Below, one piece after another: positions 1-9,382 of a stretch of 64,000 nucleotides of DNA. Each line of letters opens with the position of its first letter. Position 1 is the first letter of the stretch. The stretch is from the NCBI GenBank assembly GCA_021838635.1, contig JAKCDC010000004.1, positions 1 to 64,000 of the forward strand. The letters are read 5' to 3'. The DNA comes from Pseudomonadota bacterium. GTDB taxonomy: Bacteria; Pseudomonadota; Gammaproteobacteria; Steroidobacterales; Steroidobacteraceae. The position numbers were made by a program, and so were the translations under genes. The notes under the pieces are model-generated. The model searched no databases. It saw only the letters and a program-made list of their open reading frames with translations, and was not told the DNA's origin.

Positions 1-43
1 CTCCAGCACTGACGCCCAAATCAATTCGCACCCGAGAGGCCCC

Positions 44-81
44 CGGGGAGAGTGCCCGCCGTTAAACGGACAGTCTCCCCG
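44..81 (-). terminator. Hairpin downstream of the TraT-like gene
   Basis: An 11-nt arm (CGGGGAGAGTG) pairs with CAGTCTCCCCG with one mismatch, and an inner CCGTT/AACGG repeat extends it. It lies just past the stop codon of the minus-strand lipoprotein gene, as a terminator would. There is no U-tract, so intrinsic termination is uncertain. Confidence 0.4.
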
Positions 82-102
82 AGCTGACCGTAGCGAACGG
101 TC

Positions 103-849
103 TCAGAACAGTCCGCTGATCTCTCCGGCGACTTCGTGAGTCAGTGCTGGAGTCGCATAGGAGAACTTCAGGTCGAGTCCGTGAGCCTGGGCAACAATGC
201 GATCTCGATAGATCATCCAGTTCTTTACCCCACTCGTGCTCGTCGTGGTGGTCCCTCCAATGCCCTGCTGCGCATTCGTCTGACTACTCGTGTAAACACC
301 TGTCTGACGTTGCTCCAGCTGAATGTCCACCACCATCATGTACGCCTTCTGGCTCAGGAAATGGCCGACGACACCTCCCACCAGCGCGCCGGCGAGTCCG
401 AAGGCGGCGGTGGTGCCGCCATTGCCACCGAACGCCGCAGAGCCAATCGCTCCTCCGAAGCCACCCGCGAGTACGCCTGCCGCCGTGTTACTGGTTCGCT
501 GTACCCCGATGTATCGCACGTTGTACATGACCATGTATTCCGCGCGGTTCGGATTATTGGTGATTTGATACCCTCGGCGCATCAGATCCCCGTTGACTAG
601 GGACTGAAAGCCGAGATTCTGCGCGCTCGAGGTATTGTGTCCCTCGACGAATATGATGCGTTTACTCGGCGCGACGGGCTGCAGGAAGATGCTGCTGCTC
701 ATCTGTGCGGATAGATGCATGTTGCCCGCGCTGAGTCCGCTGGCGCTCGTCGCCTGAGGGGCGGGGCCGGTTGCGCAACCCGCCAAGCCGAGCGCGCCGG
801 CTGCAGCGACGGCTACCGTTCCGATCCGAATCTTCTGCGTGTAAGACAT
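103..849 (-). CDS. TraT-family outer-membrane lipoprotein
   Basis: 248 aa. A lipoprotein signal peptide ends in the lipobox LAGC near residue 25. The rest follows TraT, the F-plasmid surface-exclusion and serum-resistance lipoprotein. An N-terminal MSSSIFLQP resembles the MSETIWLEP segment, a long Gly/Ala-rich glycine-zipper-like stretch occupies roughly residues 120-165, and a conserved tail includes VDIQLEQR and AHGLDLKFSYATPAL. Length matches TraT (about 240 aa). A GAGG ribosome site precedes the ATG. No conjugation gene is nearby, so it is a chromosomal relative whose role (surface shielding or envelope stability) is not shown by the sequence. Family call is firm; function is inferred. 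Confidence 0.85.
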   Translation of the reverse strand: MSYTQKIRIGTVAVAAAGALGLAGCATGPAPQATSASGLSAGNMHLSAQMSSSIFLQPVAPSKRIIFVEGHNTSSAQNLGFQSLVNGDLMRRGYQITNNPNRAEYMVMYNVRYIGVQRTSNTAAGVLAGGFGGAIGSAAFGGNGGTTAAFGLAGALVGGVVGHFLSQKAYMMVVDIQLEQRQTGVYTSSQTNAQQGIGGTTTTSTSGVKNWMIYRDRIVAQAHGLDLKFSYATPALTHEVAGEISGLF

Positions 850-1930
850 TTGTCATCCTCTATTATTTTGAAATCCGTGCCGACCTATTCGATAGGTGGC
901 TCTAAGAGCCGTATCACGTAACAGTGGACGCCTCGCGTGTTTTCCTTGAGCTGTTCTCTTGAGTGAGACCCGATGCGCCAATTGCCTATAGCATCGACAA
1001 CTGGTTGAAAAAGGAAAGTGCGGTAGCGGTGATTACGGCAGAACTGAGAGCTGCATCACGCGTGTCCAGGGTCTTGGTCACTGCATACGCAGGGCACGCA
1101 CCTGAGCATCTGTGCGAAAAGGGGGGCGATAGTCGAAACGCTGTCCTGCGAAGTTGTTTTCCGGAGCGCGCTGTTTGACGCGGCGTTATGGCGCGGTAGA
1201 TCATGGTTGAGAACGATCTTGAGCCGCACTGAGGCGACGGTGATCGAGCGGATCGTCGCTGGTTGCCCTTCAGCGCCTCCGGCAGGCACAGGTGTCAGCG
1301 ACTCTGCTGTAACTCGGTAGTTGGGTGGCGGCAATGGGAGGATGCCAAATCTCTCGTCTAACACGGCAATGCCGCGAGGTGTCCTCGGGGCGCGAATCGG
1401 TGCGCGCTGACGCCGGCTTGGCTGCGATTAGCCGAGTGATATCCAAGAGGCAGTGCGACAGTCGATGGGATCAGAGAGCGGCCGCGAACGGCGGTCCGAG
1501 CTGAGGGCCCTCTGCGAGGAGTTCCTGCGACAAGAGAGCGGCAGCCTGTGCGCGGCGCTTGCGGATATTCGCGGTGCTTTCGTGATTTCCGGGCGGATCG
1601 ACCCGAAAAATTGATCTAGCGCAATTTATGGCGAACAGCGGGCGATATTGTGCATGATCGGGCGGGCACCCATGCTGCCAAGGCCCGCGGCAGCCTACCG
1701 AATATGACCTATTCAAATCAGAGAGAAGACCTGGGCCCGAGAGTCAAGTGCTTTGCGCATGGCTCCGGATTTGACTCAAATAAAAGACTTCGCGCGGTAC
1801 GGGCGCAGGAGGGTGTGGGGCATGAATGGGCGCAAAGGCGCTTAAGTCACAACCTCAGGTTACCGCATGCCCAGTCCGTAAACGCACTGGCCGATTTTCC
1901 TGGATGCATTCGCGTGCCGAGCATGAATTC
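850..1930. other. 1.1 kb without a recognisable gene
   Basis: Apart from the two palindromes next to the TraT-like gene I see nothing supportable. The ORFs listed here (963-1178, 986-1204, 1056-1364, 1471-1716, 1650-1934) overlap one another, have no family resemblance and lack good ribosome sites. Base composition is less GC-rich than the rest of the window. Confidence 0.5.
883..910. promoter_or_regulatory. Two abutting palindromes upstream of the TraT-like gene
   Basis: ACCTAT-TCG-ATAGGT (883-897) is followed directly by GGCTCT-A-AGAGCC (898-910). Both are perfect inverted repeats and lie 34-61 bp upstream of the minus-strand ATG, in its likely promoter. They could be operators or a hairpin; no regulator can be assigned. 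Confidence 0.35.
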
Positions 1931-3100
1931 ATGATCAATACTCCGTTTCCGCGACTTCGAATTCGGGACCACGACTTGCTACCGGTCATCCAAGGGGGCA
2001 TGGGCGTCGGCGTTTCGGGTCACCGGCTTGCTGGCACCGTAGCTAAGCACGGTGCGGTCGGCACCGTGGCCAGCGTCGACCTGCGACGTCTGTATCCCGA
2101 CATTATGACCCGGTTGCGCAAGTGCAAAGACGCGGCGTCACATGGCGCCGCCAACGTCGAGGCGCTCGATCGTGAGATAAACGCCGCGCGAGCGCTCGCC
2201 GGACCGAATGGCTTCATCGCTGTGAACGTCATGCGTGCCCTTTCAAACTACGCCGAATTGGTCGTCCAGGCGTGCAAGAGCGGTGCAAACGCCATTGTGT
2301 CGGGCGCTGGACTTCCGTTCGATCTTCCGGATCTCACGGAATGCTTTCCAAACGTGGCGCTGATCCCAATCCTGTCGGAAGAGCGGGGTGTCCGTGCGGT
2401 ATTGAAGCGTTGGAGTCGGAAAGGCCGGACTCCCGATGCGGTGATCATCGAACATCCGCGTTACGCCGGCGGCCACCTCGGCGCGACGCGTATCGAGGAC
2501 GTGAGCGATGCGCGCTTCGATTTCTCGCGCGTGATCGAGGGCATCCGCAAGGTATTTGAAGAGATCGGGATTGCGTTCGAGCGCATTCCGCTGATTCCCT
2601 CCGGAGGGATCAATTCGTTCCAGAAAATATCGACGGCGTTCGAGTTGGGAGCGAGTGGCGTGCAGATTGGTACGCCGTTCGCTGTGACGCAGGAGTGTGA
2701 CGCGCATCCGAATTTCAAGAAGGTGCTCGCTGAGGCCGGACCGCAGGATATTGTCACGTTCATGAGTTCCGCGGGCCTGCCGGCCCGCGCCGTGCTGACC
2801 CCATGGCTGAAGCGATACCTTGCCAAGGAGGGGAGGCTGCGCGCCAGCGCGTGTCCGCATCCGGCGGGGAATCACTGCCCCAACAAAGTGGAATGCCTCG
2901 CTTTCTGTGGATTCAAGGACGGCAACCAAACGGCGGGTCAGTTCTGCATCGAGAGCCAGCTGGCGGCGGCTCAACGGGGCAACATCGAGAAGGGTCTGTT
3001 TTTCCGAGGCAGTGAATCATTGCCGTTCGGTTCCGAGATTCGAACCGTCCTGGACCTGCTGCAGCGGCTGCTCACGGATCCGTGCGAAATCACCGCCTGA
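1931..3100 (+). CDS. Nitronate monooxygenase (2-nitropropane dioxygenase family)
   Basis: 389 aa. FMN-dependent TIM-barrel enzyme that oxidises alkyl nitronates. Family marks are the N-terminal QGGMGVGVSG (about residues 21-30), GGHLGA in mid-protein, IPLIPSGGINS and the phosphate-binding GASGVQIGTPF. The C-terminal part is Cys-rich (CPHPAGNHC, CLAFCGF), seen in one subgroup of these proteins and possibly structural or metal-binding. I chose the ATG at 1931 because the 35 residues the ORF adds upstream do not resemble the family; the ribosome site is weak. Single gene with no obvious partner. The true substrate is unknown, since this family also includes trans-2-enoyl-ACP reductase-like members. 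Confidence 0.85.
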   Translation: MINTPFPRLRIRDHDLLPVIQGGMGVGVSGHRLAGTVAKHGAVGTVASVDLRRLYPDIMTRLRKCKDAASHGAANVEALDREINAARALAGPNGFIAVNVMRALSNYAELVVQACKSGANAIVSGAGLPFDLPDLTECFPNVALIPILSEERGVRAVLKRWSRKGRTPDAVIIEHPRYAGGHLGATRIEDVSDARFDFSRVIEGIRKVFEEIGIAFERIPLIPSGGINSFQKISTAFELGASGVQIGTPFAVTQECDAHPNFKKVLAEAGPQDIVTFMSSAGLPARAVLTPWLKRYLAKEGRLRASACPHPAGNHCPNKVECLAFCGFKDGNQTAGQFCIESQLAAAQRGNIEKGLFFRGSESLPFGSEIRTVLDLLQRLLTDPCEITA

Positions 3101-3713
3101 CTCGCACTGCTGGACGCATGGCAGCACGGATGCCAAGGGTAGGTGTGACGCCGGTGTGAGGCGCGTCAAGGGGCCGACTTTCCGTCCAATCTCAAGAATG
3201 AGAATGAATCGGCTGGCAATTGGCCCCGTTGACGGGCGGAACGCGTAGGGGGCCCGACCTGGAAGTGCCGGACAGGATGGGTGATACGTCTCGCCGGTCC
3301 AGTGGCGATTCGGATGGTGTGGGCAGCGAGCGGAAATCCCGCGGTGATGGTGTCCGTCCCCCCAACCTCAAAGTAGGCACCGGCTTTTGAGGACAGCGCG
3401 GAAGGGATCGGCGTTCTGCATCCCTGCTCCGAGCGGGTCAACGGGATCGCCGATGACCGGCCCTTAGGCGCGATGACCGCTGTGCGGTACTGGCGCATCG
3501 TGCCGAGCGCAGTGTGGGTGTGGCGCACGTGTGCCCTGGAGGGATGGAGTGCAATGCAAGGTCCTGCGCACCTTCGGGTGAGATGAGGTTCTCAGCCCAG
3601 GGTTGCATAGTGGTATACGTACCCGTGAGGGGTCTGGCATGCCTGCCGCCTCTGGAAACCCTGCCCACAATCCGCTGGAATACCCCCCGGTGGGGCTTCC
3701 GGGAGGCAGAGGG
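3101..3713. other. 0.6 kb with no recognisable gene
   Basis: Short ORFs on both strands (3166-3528, 3192-3380, 3438-3728, 3464-3724, 3514-3753) overlap in competing frames and match nothing I recognise. The 3' end must carry the promoter of the SbcD-like gene, but no clear -35/-10 pair stands out. Confidence 0.5.
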
Positions 3714-4808
3714 ATGCGATTCATTCATACGGCGGACTGGCAGCTCGGCTTGAAGCTGCGCTACCTGAGTGCAGAGCGGGCCGCGCAGCTGCGCCTGCTG
3801 CGGTTCCAGACGGTACGCGCCATTGGTGCGCTTGCACGCGAAGTGCGTGCCGATGCGGTGCTCGTCGCCGGCGATGTACTCGATGACAATGCGCTTGGCC
3901 GCGATGCGTTGCAGCAGACCTCGGATGCGCTCGGCAGCTTCGGGGACATTCCGGTCGGCCTCCTACCGGGGAACCACGATGCGGCGACCGAGGACGGCGC
4001 GCTGAGCCGGCTCGAATTGCCCCCGAACGTGCGGCTCCTGGTCACCCGTGAGCCCATCCAGATCGGCGAGGCGTTGATCTACCCGTGCCCTCTGTATCGC
4101 CGGCATGAGACCGATGACCCGACCGGATGGTTGCCGGAGCGCGCTGCCGGTGAGGGCATCCGGATCGCCGTGGCGCACGGGGGAGTCATCAATTTCTCCG
4201 GCGATGCGGAGCGCGTCGTGCCGAACCTCATCGACGCGAACCGGGTGATCGCGAAAGGCTTCGACTACCTGGCCCTTGGGGATTGGCACAGTGCCTTCTG
4301 CTACAGCACGCGTGCGTGGTACCCGGGCGCCCCGGAACCGACTCGTTTCAAGGAAACCGATCCGGGCGCAGTGCTGGTGGTGGACATCGACGGGCCGGGC
4401 AGCGAGCCGCGGGTGCAGCGTCGGCAGGTTGCGCAGACGCATTGGCTGACTCTCGATCGCGACCTCACCGAGGATGTGCAGGTCGCCGAGCTGCGTTCGG
4501 AACTTGAAGCTCTGCCGGAACGCTCCCAGACCCTGGTGCATCTGCGGGTGCGAGGAACAGTGTCTATGGCGGCACGGGATGCGTTGGACGAACTCGTGCA
4601 CGAGTACCGCGAGCGGCTCGCGTACCTCGACGCCGATCTCGATGCCCTGCTTGCGCAGCCCCGCCCGCAAGACCTGGCCGCTATGACCGCCGAGGGTTTC
4701 ATGGCGGCGGGCGTTCAGCGCCTGCAGTCTGGAACGGACGCGGTTGACGCGGATGCCCTACAGCTGTTCTATCGGCTCCAGCGGGAGACATCCGATGCGG
4801 CTGCTTGA
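3714..4808 (+). CDS. SbcD/Mre11-like metallophosphoesterase (DNA repair nuclease subunit)
   Basis: 364 aa. Calcineurin-like phosphoesterase of the SbcD/Mre11/YhaO group, predicted to be the nuclease partner of the SMC-like ATPase encoded next. Motifs in order: HTADWQLG at the N-terminus, VAGDVLDD, PGNHD, an AHGG and LALGDWHS. Two expected metal ligands differ from the SbcD/Mre11 consensus: DxH is D-W-Q and GHxH is G-D-W-H. I recall a subfamily sharing both changes, so they are probably natural variation. Start chosen at the ATG preceded by GGAGG; the longer ORF adds 37 non-conserved residues. It overlaps the next gene by 14 bp, implying translational coupling. Confidence 0.85.
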   Translation: MRFIHTADWQLGLKLRYLSAERAAQLRLLRFQTVRAIGALAREVRADAVLVAGDVLDDNALGRDALQQTSDALGSFGDIPVGLLPGNHDAATEDGALSRLELPPNVRLLVTREPIQIGEALIYPCPLYRRHETDDPTGWLPERAAGEGIRIAVAHGGVINFSGDAERVVPNLIDANRVIAKGFDYLALGDWHSAFCYSTRAWYPGAPEPTRFKETDPGAVLVVDIDGPGSEPRVQRRQVAQTHWLTLDRDLTEDVQVAELRSELEALPERSQTLVHLRVRGTVSMAARDALDELVHEYRERLAYLDADLDALLAQPRPQDLAAMTAEGFMAAGVQRLQSGTDAVDADALQLFYRLQRETSDAAA

Positions 4809-7422
4809 GCTGGAGACCCGTCACTGGCGCGGACTCTCGCGCCGCCTTGGCCCCTTCTCACCCCGGCTCAACCTGGTGCTCGGCCCCAATGAAGCGGGCA
4901 AGAGCCGACTGTTTCAGGCCATTCAGTTCGCGCTGTTCGAATCCCACAAGGGTTCGGCGCAGCACAAGCAGCGGCTGCAGAGCTGGAGTTCCTCCGACGC
5001 CCCGTCGGTCCGGCTGGTGTTCGAGGTCGAGGGTCGTCAGTACGAACTGCAGAAGCAGTTCCTCAAGGCTGCTACGGCTCAGCTCGCTGGCGGGGGTGCG
5101 ACTCTGCGCGCTGAGGATGCCGAGGCCGAGCTGCGTGACCTGCTCGGCACCCGGGCGAATAGCTCACGCACGCCACACGCGGAGGAGCTCGGCATCTGGC
5201 CGCTGCTGATGGTGGCGCAAGGAGCATCGCGGCGCGGCACGGGCGAGGATCTCAACGAAGACAGCCGCGCACGGCTCCAGCAGCGCCTGTCTGCGGAAAT
5301 CGGTGTGGCCGCCGTCTCGGCGAAGGGCCAGCAGCTGATGGCTCGTGTGCAAGAGGCCTACGAGCACTACTACACCCCGACCGGCCAGGAGACGATGCCG
5401 CTGCGCAATGCGCGCAAGGCACTCACGCAAGCTGAGGACGCACGGCAGATGGCGCAAAACGCCCATGAGGCGCGCGAGCGGACTGCAGAGGAGCTGCGGA
5501 TCGCGCGCGAGGAATTGGCCTCGCTGTCCGCTCGACTGGAAAATGCCAAGCGGGAGACGGCCGTGGCAGATGAGCGCGCCGCGGCGGCGCGGCGCGCGGG
5601 AACGCAGCTGGCCGCCGCCGAAGGCGCGCTCAATACCGCGGTTGTGACGACCGCCAGTGCCGAACACGAACTGAGGTCACGGCAGCAGGCGGATGAGACG
5701 CTTCGGCGACTGGACGAGGAGCGCGGTGAGCTGGACGCGCAGCTGGAAGGGTTGACAGCACGCCAGCAAGCCCTTGAGGCGGACGCCGAAGGCGCTGTGC
5801 GCAGAGCATCATCCGCAGAACAAGCACTCAAGGCAGCCGGTGTCGCTCTGGAACAGGCGCGTCGGGAAGCCCGCCGAGGTGAATTGAGCGAACGGCGCCG
5901 AGAGCTGCAGGAGAAGCTCGGGGCACTCGAGCGTATCGATCGGGAGCTGCAAGAGGCGCATCAGCAGCGCGCCCGCGAGCCCGACATTGGGGCGCAGGCA
6001 CTGGTGCAGTTGCAGCGTCTTGACCAGGCAGTACGCACGACGGAAGCCCATCTGCACGGCGCGGCGGTCAGTGTCGTGATCACGCTCGAACAGGCTTCGA
6101 ACATCGATGGGACGGCGCACCCTGCCGGGGCGAGACTGGCATTTGACGTGATCGAGAACCGCACGGTGCGCCTCGGCGATCTGGCCACGATCGAGGTGCG
6201 GCCGGGCCGAGGCACGCTGGATGCGCTTCGCGATGCGAAAACGCAGGCCGACGCCGAACTCGCGGACGCGCTGAATCAACTCGGGGTGCCTACGGTGCAG
6301 GCAGCGCGCGCAGTGTACGAACGTATCCAGCGGTTCACCCAGCAGATCGAACAGCTGACCAGCCAGGCGCGCGCCACGTGGTCCAAGCCACGGGAGGGCT
6401 TGCGCGAGGATCTGCTGCGCGCCGAGGCGGAGCTCGAGCGGCTCGGACCGCAGCGGCCGGTGACCGACAGTGCACAAGCGCTGGAGGCGGCGCTCGCCAT
6501 AGCCGACAGCGAGGCCAATTCCGCGCGGGGCGCGCGCGATGCGGTGAATTTGGCGTTGACCATCATCCGCGAGCAGATCGCAGCGCAGAGCGCGGTTCGA
6601 TGCGACAAGCAGGCGGAGCGGGAGCGTTTGGCGGGGAACTGGGCTGCTCAGCCGACCGCGCAGGCGCTGCAGCAGACGCTGCAGGAGCACATCGGCCACC
6701 GGGCGCTTGCGCAGCAGGCGGTGGAGCAATGCCGACGGGTGTTCACGGACTTAGGGGGTGAGGGCGCCGAGCAGGATGCGCGGCGGCTCGCTCAGTCTCT
6801 GCACACTCTGCAGGAACGTGTCCAGGAGATCCGCGACCGGGTGCAGCAGCTCACCGGTGCATTGCACGCCGCCTTGGGCGTTGGAACATATGATGCGTTG
6901 CAGGATGCGCAGGTACTCGCTGAGTCGGCGCACGTGCAGCTGCGGCGTCTGGAGCGGCAGGCCGTGGCGGCGAAGCGCCTATGGGAGGTGCTCTCCCAGG
7001 AGCGTAAACGCGTCGTCGAGCGCCTCACGGCACCGGTCATGCAGCGGGTCAGGCCGTACCTCGTGAGCCTGTTCCCCGGCTGCGATCTCGATTTGGGCGA
7101 GGAGTTGGGGATGGTGGGCCTGCGCGGTGACGCGCTGAGCGAGCCGTTCGAAGCGCTCTCCGGCGGCGCGCAGGAGCAGCTGGCGTTGCTGACCCGAATC
7201 GGACTCGCCGAGGTGCTGGCCGGGGAGGGCACGCTGCCGCTGGTGCTGGATGACTCCCTGGTGAACACCGATCCGCTGCGGATCCGGCAGATTCATCGGG
7301 TCCTGTTCCGGGCCGCGGACCGACTGCAGCTGCTGGTCTTCAGTTGCCACGACGTGCTCTTCGATGGGTCGGGTGCCGAGCAGGTCTTCCGGTTGAGCGG
7401 GTCGCGGCGCGCCGCCGGATAA
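4795..7422 (+). CDS. SbcC/Rad50-like SMC ATPase (YhaN type, no zinc hook)
   Basis: 875 aa. Split ABC ATPase with a long coiled coil, the expected partner of the preceding nuclease subunit. Walker A GPNEAGKSR lies at residues 30-38. The C-terminal head has the signature LSGGAQEQLALLTRIGLAEV and Walker B LPLVLDDSLV. The middle is Ala/Glu/Arg-rich heptad sequence. Where SbcC/Rad50 carries a CxxC zinc hook there is none. Instead residues of about 420-475 form a short beta-rich, non-coiled segment (VSVVITLEQ through TIEVRPGRG) between the arms, which may be an alternative apex domain. Start ATG overlaps the upstream stop. The pair probably processes DNA ends. Confidence 0.85.
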   Translation: MRLLELETRHWRGLSRRLGPFSPRLNLVLGPNEAGKSRLFQAIQFALFESHKGSAQHKQRLQSWSSSDAPSVRLVFEVEGRQYELQKQFLKAATAQLAGGGATLRAEDAEAELRDLLGTRANSSRTPHAEELGIWPLLMVAQGASRRGTGEDLNEDSRARLQQRLSAEIGVAAVSAKGQQLMARVQEAYEHYYTPTGQETMPLRNARKALTQAEDARQMAQNAHEARERTAEELRIAREELASLSARLENAKRETAVADERAAAARRAGTQLAAAEGALNTAVVTTASAEHELRSRQQADETLRRLDEERGELDAQLEGLTARQQALEADAEGAVRRASSAEQALKAAGVALEQARREARRGELSERRRELQEKLGALERIDRELQEAHQQRAREPDIGAQALVQLQRLDQAVRTTEAHLHGAAVSVVITLEQASNIDGTAHPAGARLAFDVIENRTVRLGDLATIEVRPGRGTLDALRDAKTQADAELADALNQLGVPTVQAARAVYERIQRFTQQIEQLTSQARATWSKPREGLREDLLRAEAELERLGPQRPVTDSAQALEAALAIADSEANSARGARDAVNLALTIIREQIAAQSAVRCDKQAERERLAGNWAAQPTAQALQQTLQEHIGHRALAQQAVEQCRRVFTDLGGEGAEQDARRLAQSLHTLQERVQEIRDRVQQLTGALHAALGVGTYDALQDAQVLAESAHVQLRRLERQAVAAKRLWEVLSQERKRVVERLTAPVMQRVRPYLVSLFPGCDLDLGEELGMVGLRGDALSEPFEALSGGAQEQLALLTRIGLAEVLAGEGTLPLVLDDSLVNTDPLRIRQIHRVLFRAADRLQLLVFSCHDVLFDGSGAEQVFRLSGSRRAAG

Positions 7423-7428
7423 GCGGGA

Positions 7429-7458
7429 GGGTCGGGGACGTAAGTCCGCCCCTGACCC
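7429..7458. terminator. Hairpin between convergent genes
   Basis: GGGTCGGGG pairs with CCCC-T-GACCC with one bulged base, in the 73-bp gap between the convergent SbcC-like and DUF2075 genes. No U-tract. It could end transcription from either side. Confidence 0.35.
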
Positions 7459-7495
7459 ATCGGCGGACTGCGCGCATCGCGCTGCGCGGCGGCCC

Positions 7496-9358
7496 TCAAG
7501 GGCGGCCGCTGCGCCGCCGCAGGTATTCCCGCACACCCGGATCCGTCGCATACACATAACACCCTTTCATGCCGCGGGTCATGAGCGTCCGGTACGTGTT
7601 CTTGATGATCCGATCGATTTTCTCAACAGCGCTCCTCGGATCGATGGCCATATCCTTCTTGTATCCCTTGATCGACTTGTCGAACCGGTCGCGAGCCTGC
7701 GGGACCGTCTGCAGTCGACCGTCCTTCATCACCAGGTCAGGCCCGATGATGACTCCGATGTATTCGACTTCAAGGCCCTGGCAGGTGTGGATGCAGCCGA
7801 CTTCACGGACCGACTCCGGGGCGATGATCCACAGACTCCCGTCCTCGGTCAGATTCCAACGGCGGGCGTACTCGCCGATGACGATGTCGTATGCGGCAGG
7901 ATTACGCTTGCTCCTCCACGGCCAACAATACCCGGCGACCACGCGGGCCTTGTTGCGAGTATTCTTGGTCTCGATTGCAGCGTGCATCGCGCTGACGTCG
8001 TCGAATACGCAGAATTCGAGCGGGATGCCCGCGAGCGTCTGGTTTGCGGTCGGGCGGATCTCGAGCACCTCGTCGATCCACGCCAGGTAGCCGTCGGATC
8101 CGGCACACCGGAATTGAGAGGCCAGCTGAAGGACTTCGAGCTGCGCGCCGTGCTCGGCGGCAAAGCGGCTGATGACAGCCTTTGAGCCAACGTCCTTCCA
8201 GGTCACCTGCTGGCTCTCGTCCAGGAAAAAGATTGAGCAGGGTGCTGCCCGGAGGAGATCTTTGATGGAGTGCTCGCCCTTGTTGCCGAAGAAGCCCACT
8301 TTTTCCGTGAGCCGGTGTGCCTCGTCCACGATCAGCGTACCGACGGCGTTCGCCGGTGCATCCAGGAACCGGTCGGGGCCCGTGAACAGGCCCGCCAGTT
8401 TGACCTTGTCTTGCTTCAGGCGGCCGAGCTGCTCGACGAAGACGTGCCGGGGGGCGGCGTTCTTCGATACGTACATCGCGAAGATCTTCTTCGCCAGCAG
8501 CGCCGCCAGCAGATGCACGGCAACCACGGACTTGCCCGTGCCCGGCCCGCCCTCAACGATCACAACGCGCGGGGCGCCTGGACTCGCGGTACGTGCAGCT
8601 TCCAGACAGGCCTCGAAGACTTCTTTCTGGTCATCAAGCAGGATGAACTCCTGACGACCCTGAACGATTCCCGTGACGGCATCCGCGAGGGCCCGGGAGG
8701 GCCTGATGCGGCCGCTTTCAAGGGCCACCAGGACTTCGTTGCCCCGTCCGCGGGGAATGTGTCTGCGAATGAAGTCCCGGAGCTTCTCGCCTTCTCCCTT
8801 GGCGAAGAGCGGCGCCTCGCGCAGGTAGGGCTCGTAATGCGTCGAGTCAATGACGCTGTCGCGTTTGTAATTGTGCAGAAACGCGCAGGGCTGCAGGCCG
8901 ATGCCCGGACTCTCCTCGTAAACCGCTTCGTTGAAGCCGCGCAGGAATGCCGCGTAGGACCACGCCTGGTAGGAGGGGTGAACTTCCGGGCGTTCTGTGC
9001 CCCCGACATGGGTGAGGACGATCGCATCTCGGGGCGATGCGCGGGCAGTTTCCCACTGCTTCAGTTCAATGATGATGGCGCGACGCTTGCCGGTGTCGGT
9101 GTGACCGGCGACGGTTACGTCGATTCGTTTCAAGGACAGCGGGAGCAGGAACTCGACCGCGATACCGAGATCATCGGGAACCGAGGCGTCATCGAGCACA
9201 TTGGCAACGTGCTGGAGGGAATTGCCCCAGGAGCGCTGTTCAGCCCTGGCGACGGAGCGCCCCGTTGCGGCCTTGAATTGCTCCAGGATCACCTCGTCGA
9301 TGTCGCCGCGCCGGACATCGCGCAGAAAGGCATTCTTCTCCGATCGATAGACGATCAT
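7496..9358 (-). CDS. DUF2075 helicase with PD-(D/E)XK-like N-terminal domain
   Basis: 620 aa. The N-terminal 200 residues show a pattern typical of PD-(D/E)XK nucleases: an acidic AVEFLLP, then RIDVTVAG, then IIIELKQW. The rest is the DUF2075/Schlafen-group-like superfamily 1 helicase module: Walker A EGGPGTGKS, Walker B LIVDEAHR, FFLDESQQV, SQFRCAGSDGYLAWI, VAGYCWPW and GCIHTCQGLEVEYIGVIIGPDL. A DNA- or RNA-unwinding nuclease is therefore predicted. It follows a MazG-like gene by 24 bp on the same strand and is convergent with an SbcCD-like pair. DUF2075 proteins are often found near defence genes; a defence role here is inference only. Confidence 0.85.
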   Translation of the reverse strand: MIVYRSEKNAFLRDVRRGDIDEVILEQFKAATGRSVARAEQRSWGNSLQHVANVLDDASVPDDLGIAVEFLLPLSLKRIDVTVAGHTDTGKRRAIIIELKQWETARASPRDAIVLTHVGGTERPEVHPSYQAWSYAAFLRGFNEAVYEESPGIGLQPCAFLHNYKRDSVIDSTHYEPYLREAPLFAKGEGEKLRDFIRRHIPRGRGNEVLVALESGRIRPSRALADAVTGIVQGRQEFILLDDQKEVFEACLEAARTASPGAPRVVIVEGGPGTGKSVVAVHLLAALLAKKIFAMYVSKNAAPRHVFVEQLGRLKQDKVKLAGLFTGPDRFLDAPANAVGTLIVDEAHRLTEKVGFFGNKGEHSIKDLLRAAPCSIFFLDESQQVTWKDVGSKAVISRFAAEHGAQLEVLQLASQFRCAGSDGYLAWIDEVLEIRPTANQTLAGIPLEFCVFDDVSAMHAAIETKNTRNKARVVAGYCWPWRSKRNPAAYDIVIGEYARRWNLTEDGSLWIIAPESVREVGCIHTCQGLEVEYIGVIIGPDLVMKDGRLQTVPQARDRFDKSIKGYKKDMAIDPRSAVEKIDRIIKNTYRTLMTRGMKGCYVYATDPGVREYLRRRSGRP

Positions 9359-9382
9359 CGGGCTCAGCCCCCGGCCGGTTGC

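Noticed and set aside
1056-1364. 102-aa minus-strand ORF in the first large gap
   Set aside because: No family match, no ribosome site, and overlapped by other equally open frames.
5809-6729. 306-aa minus-strand ORF
   Set aside because: Shadow of the SbcC-like coiled coil; the high-GC Ala/Glu/Arg coding strand leaves the opposite frames open. No family resemblance.
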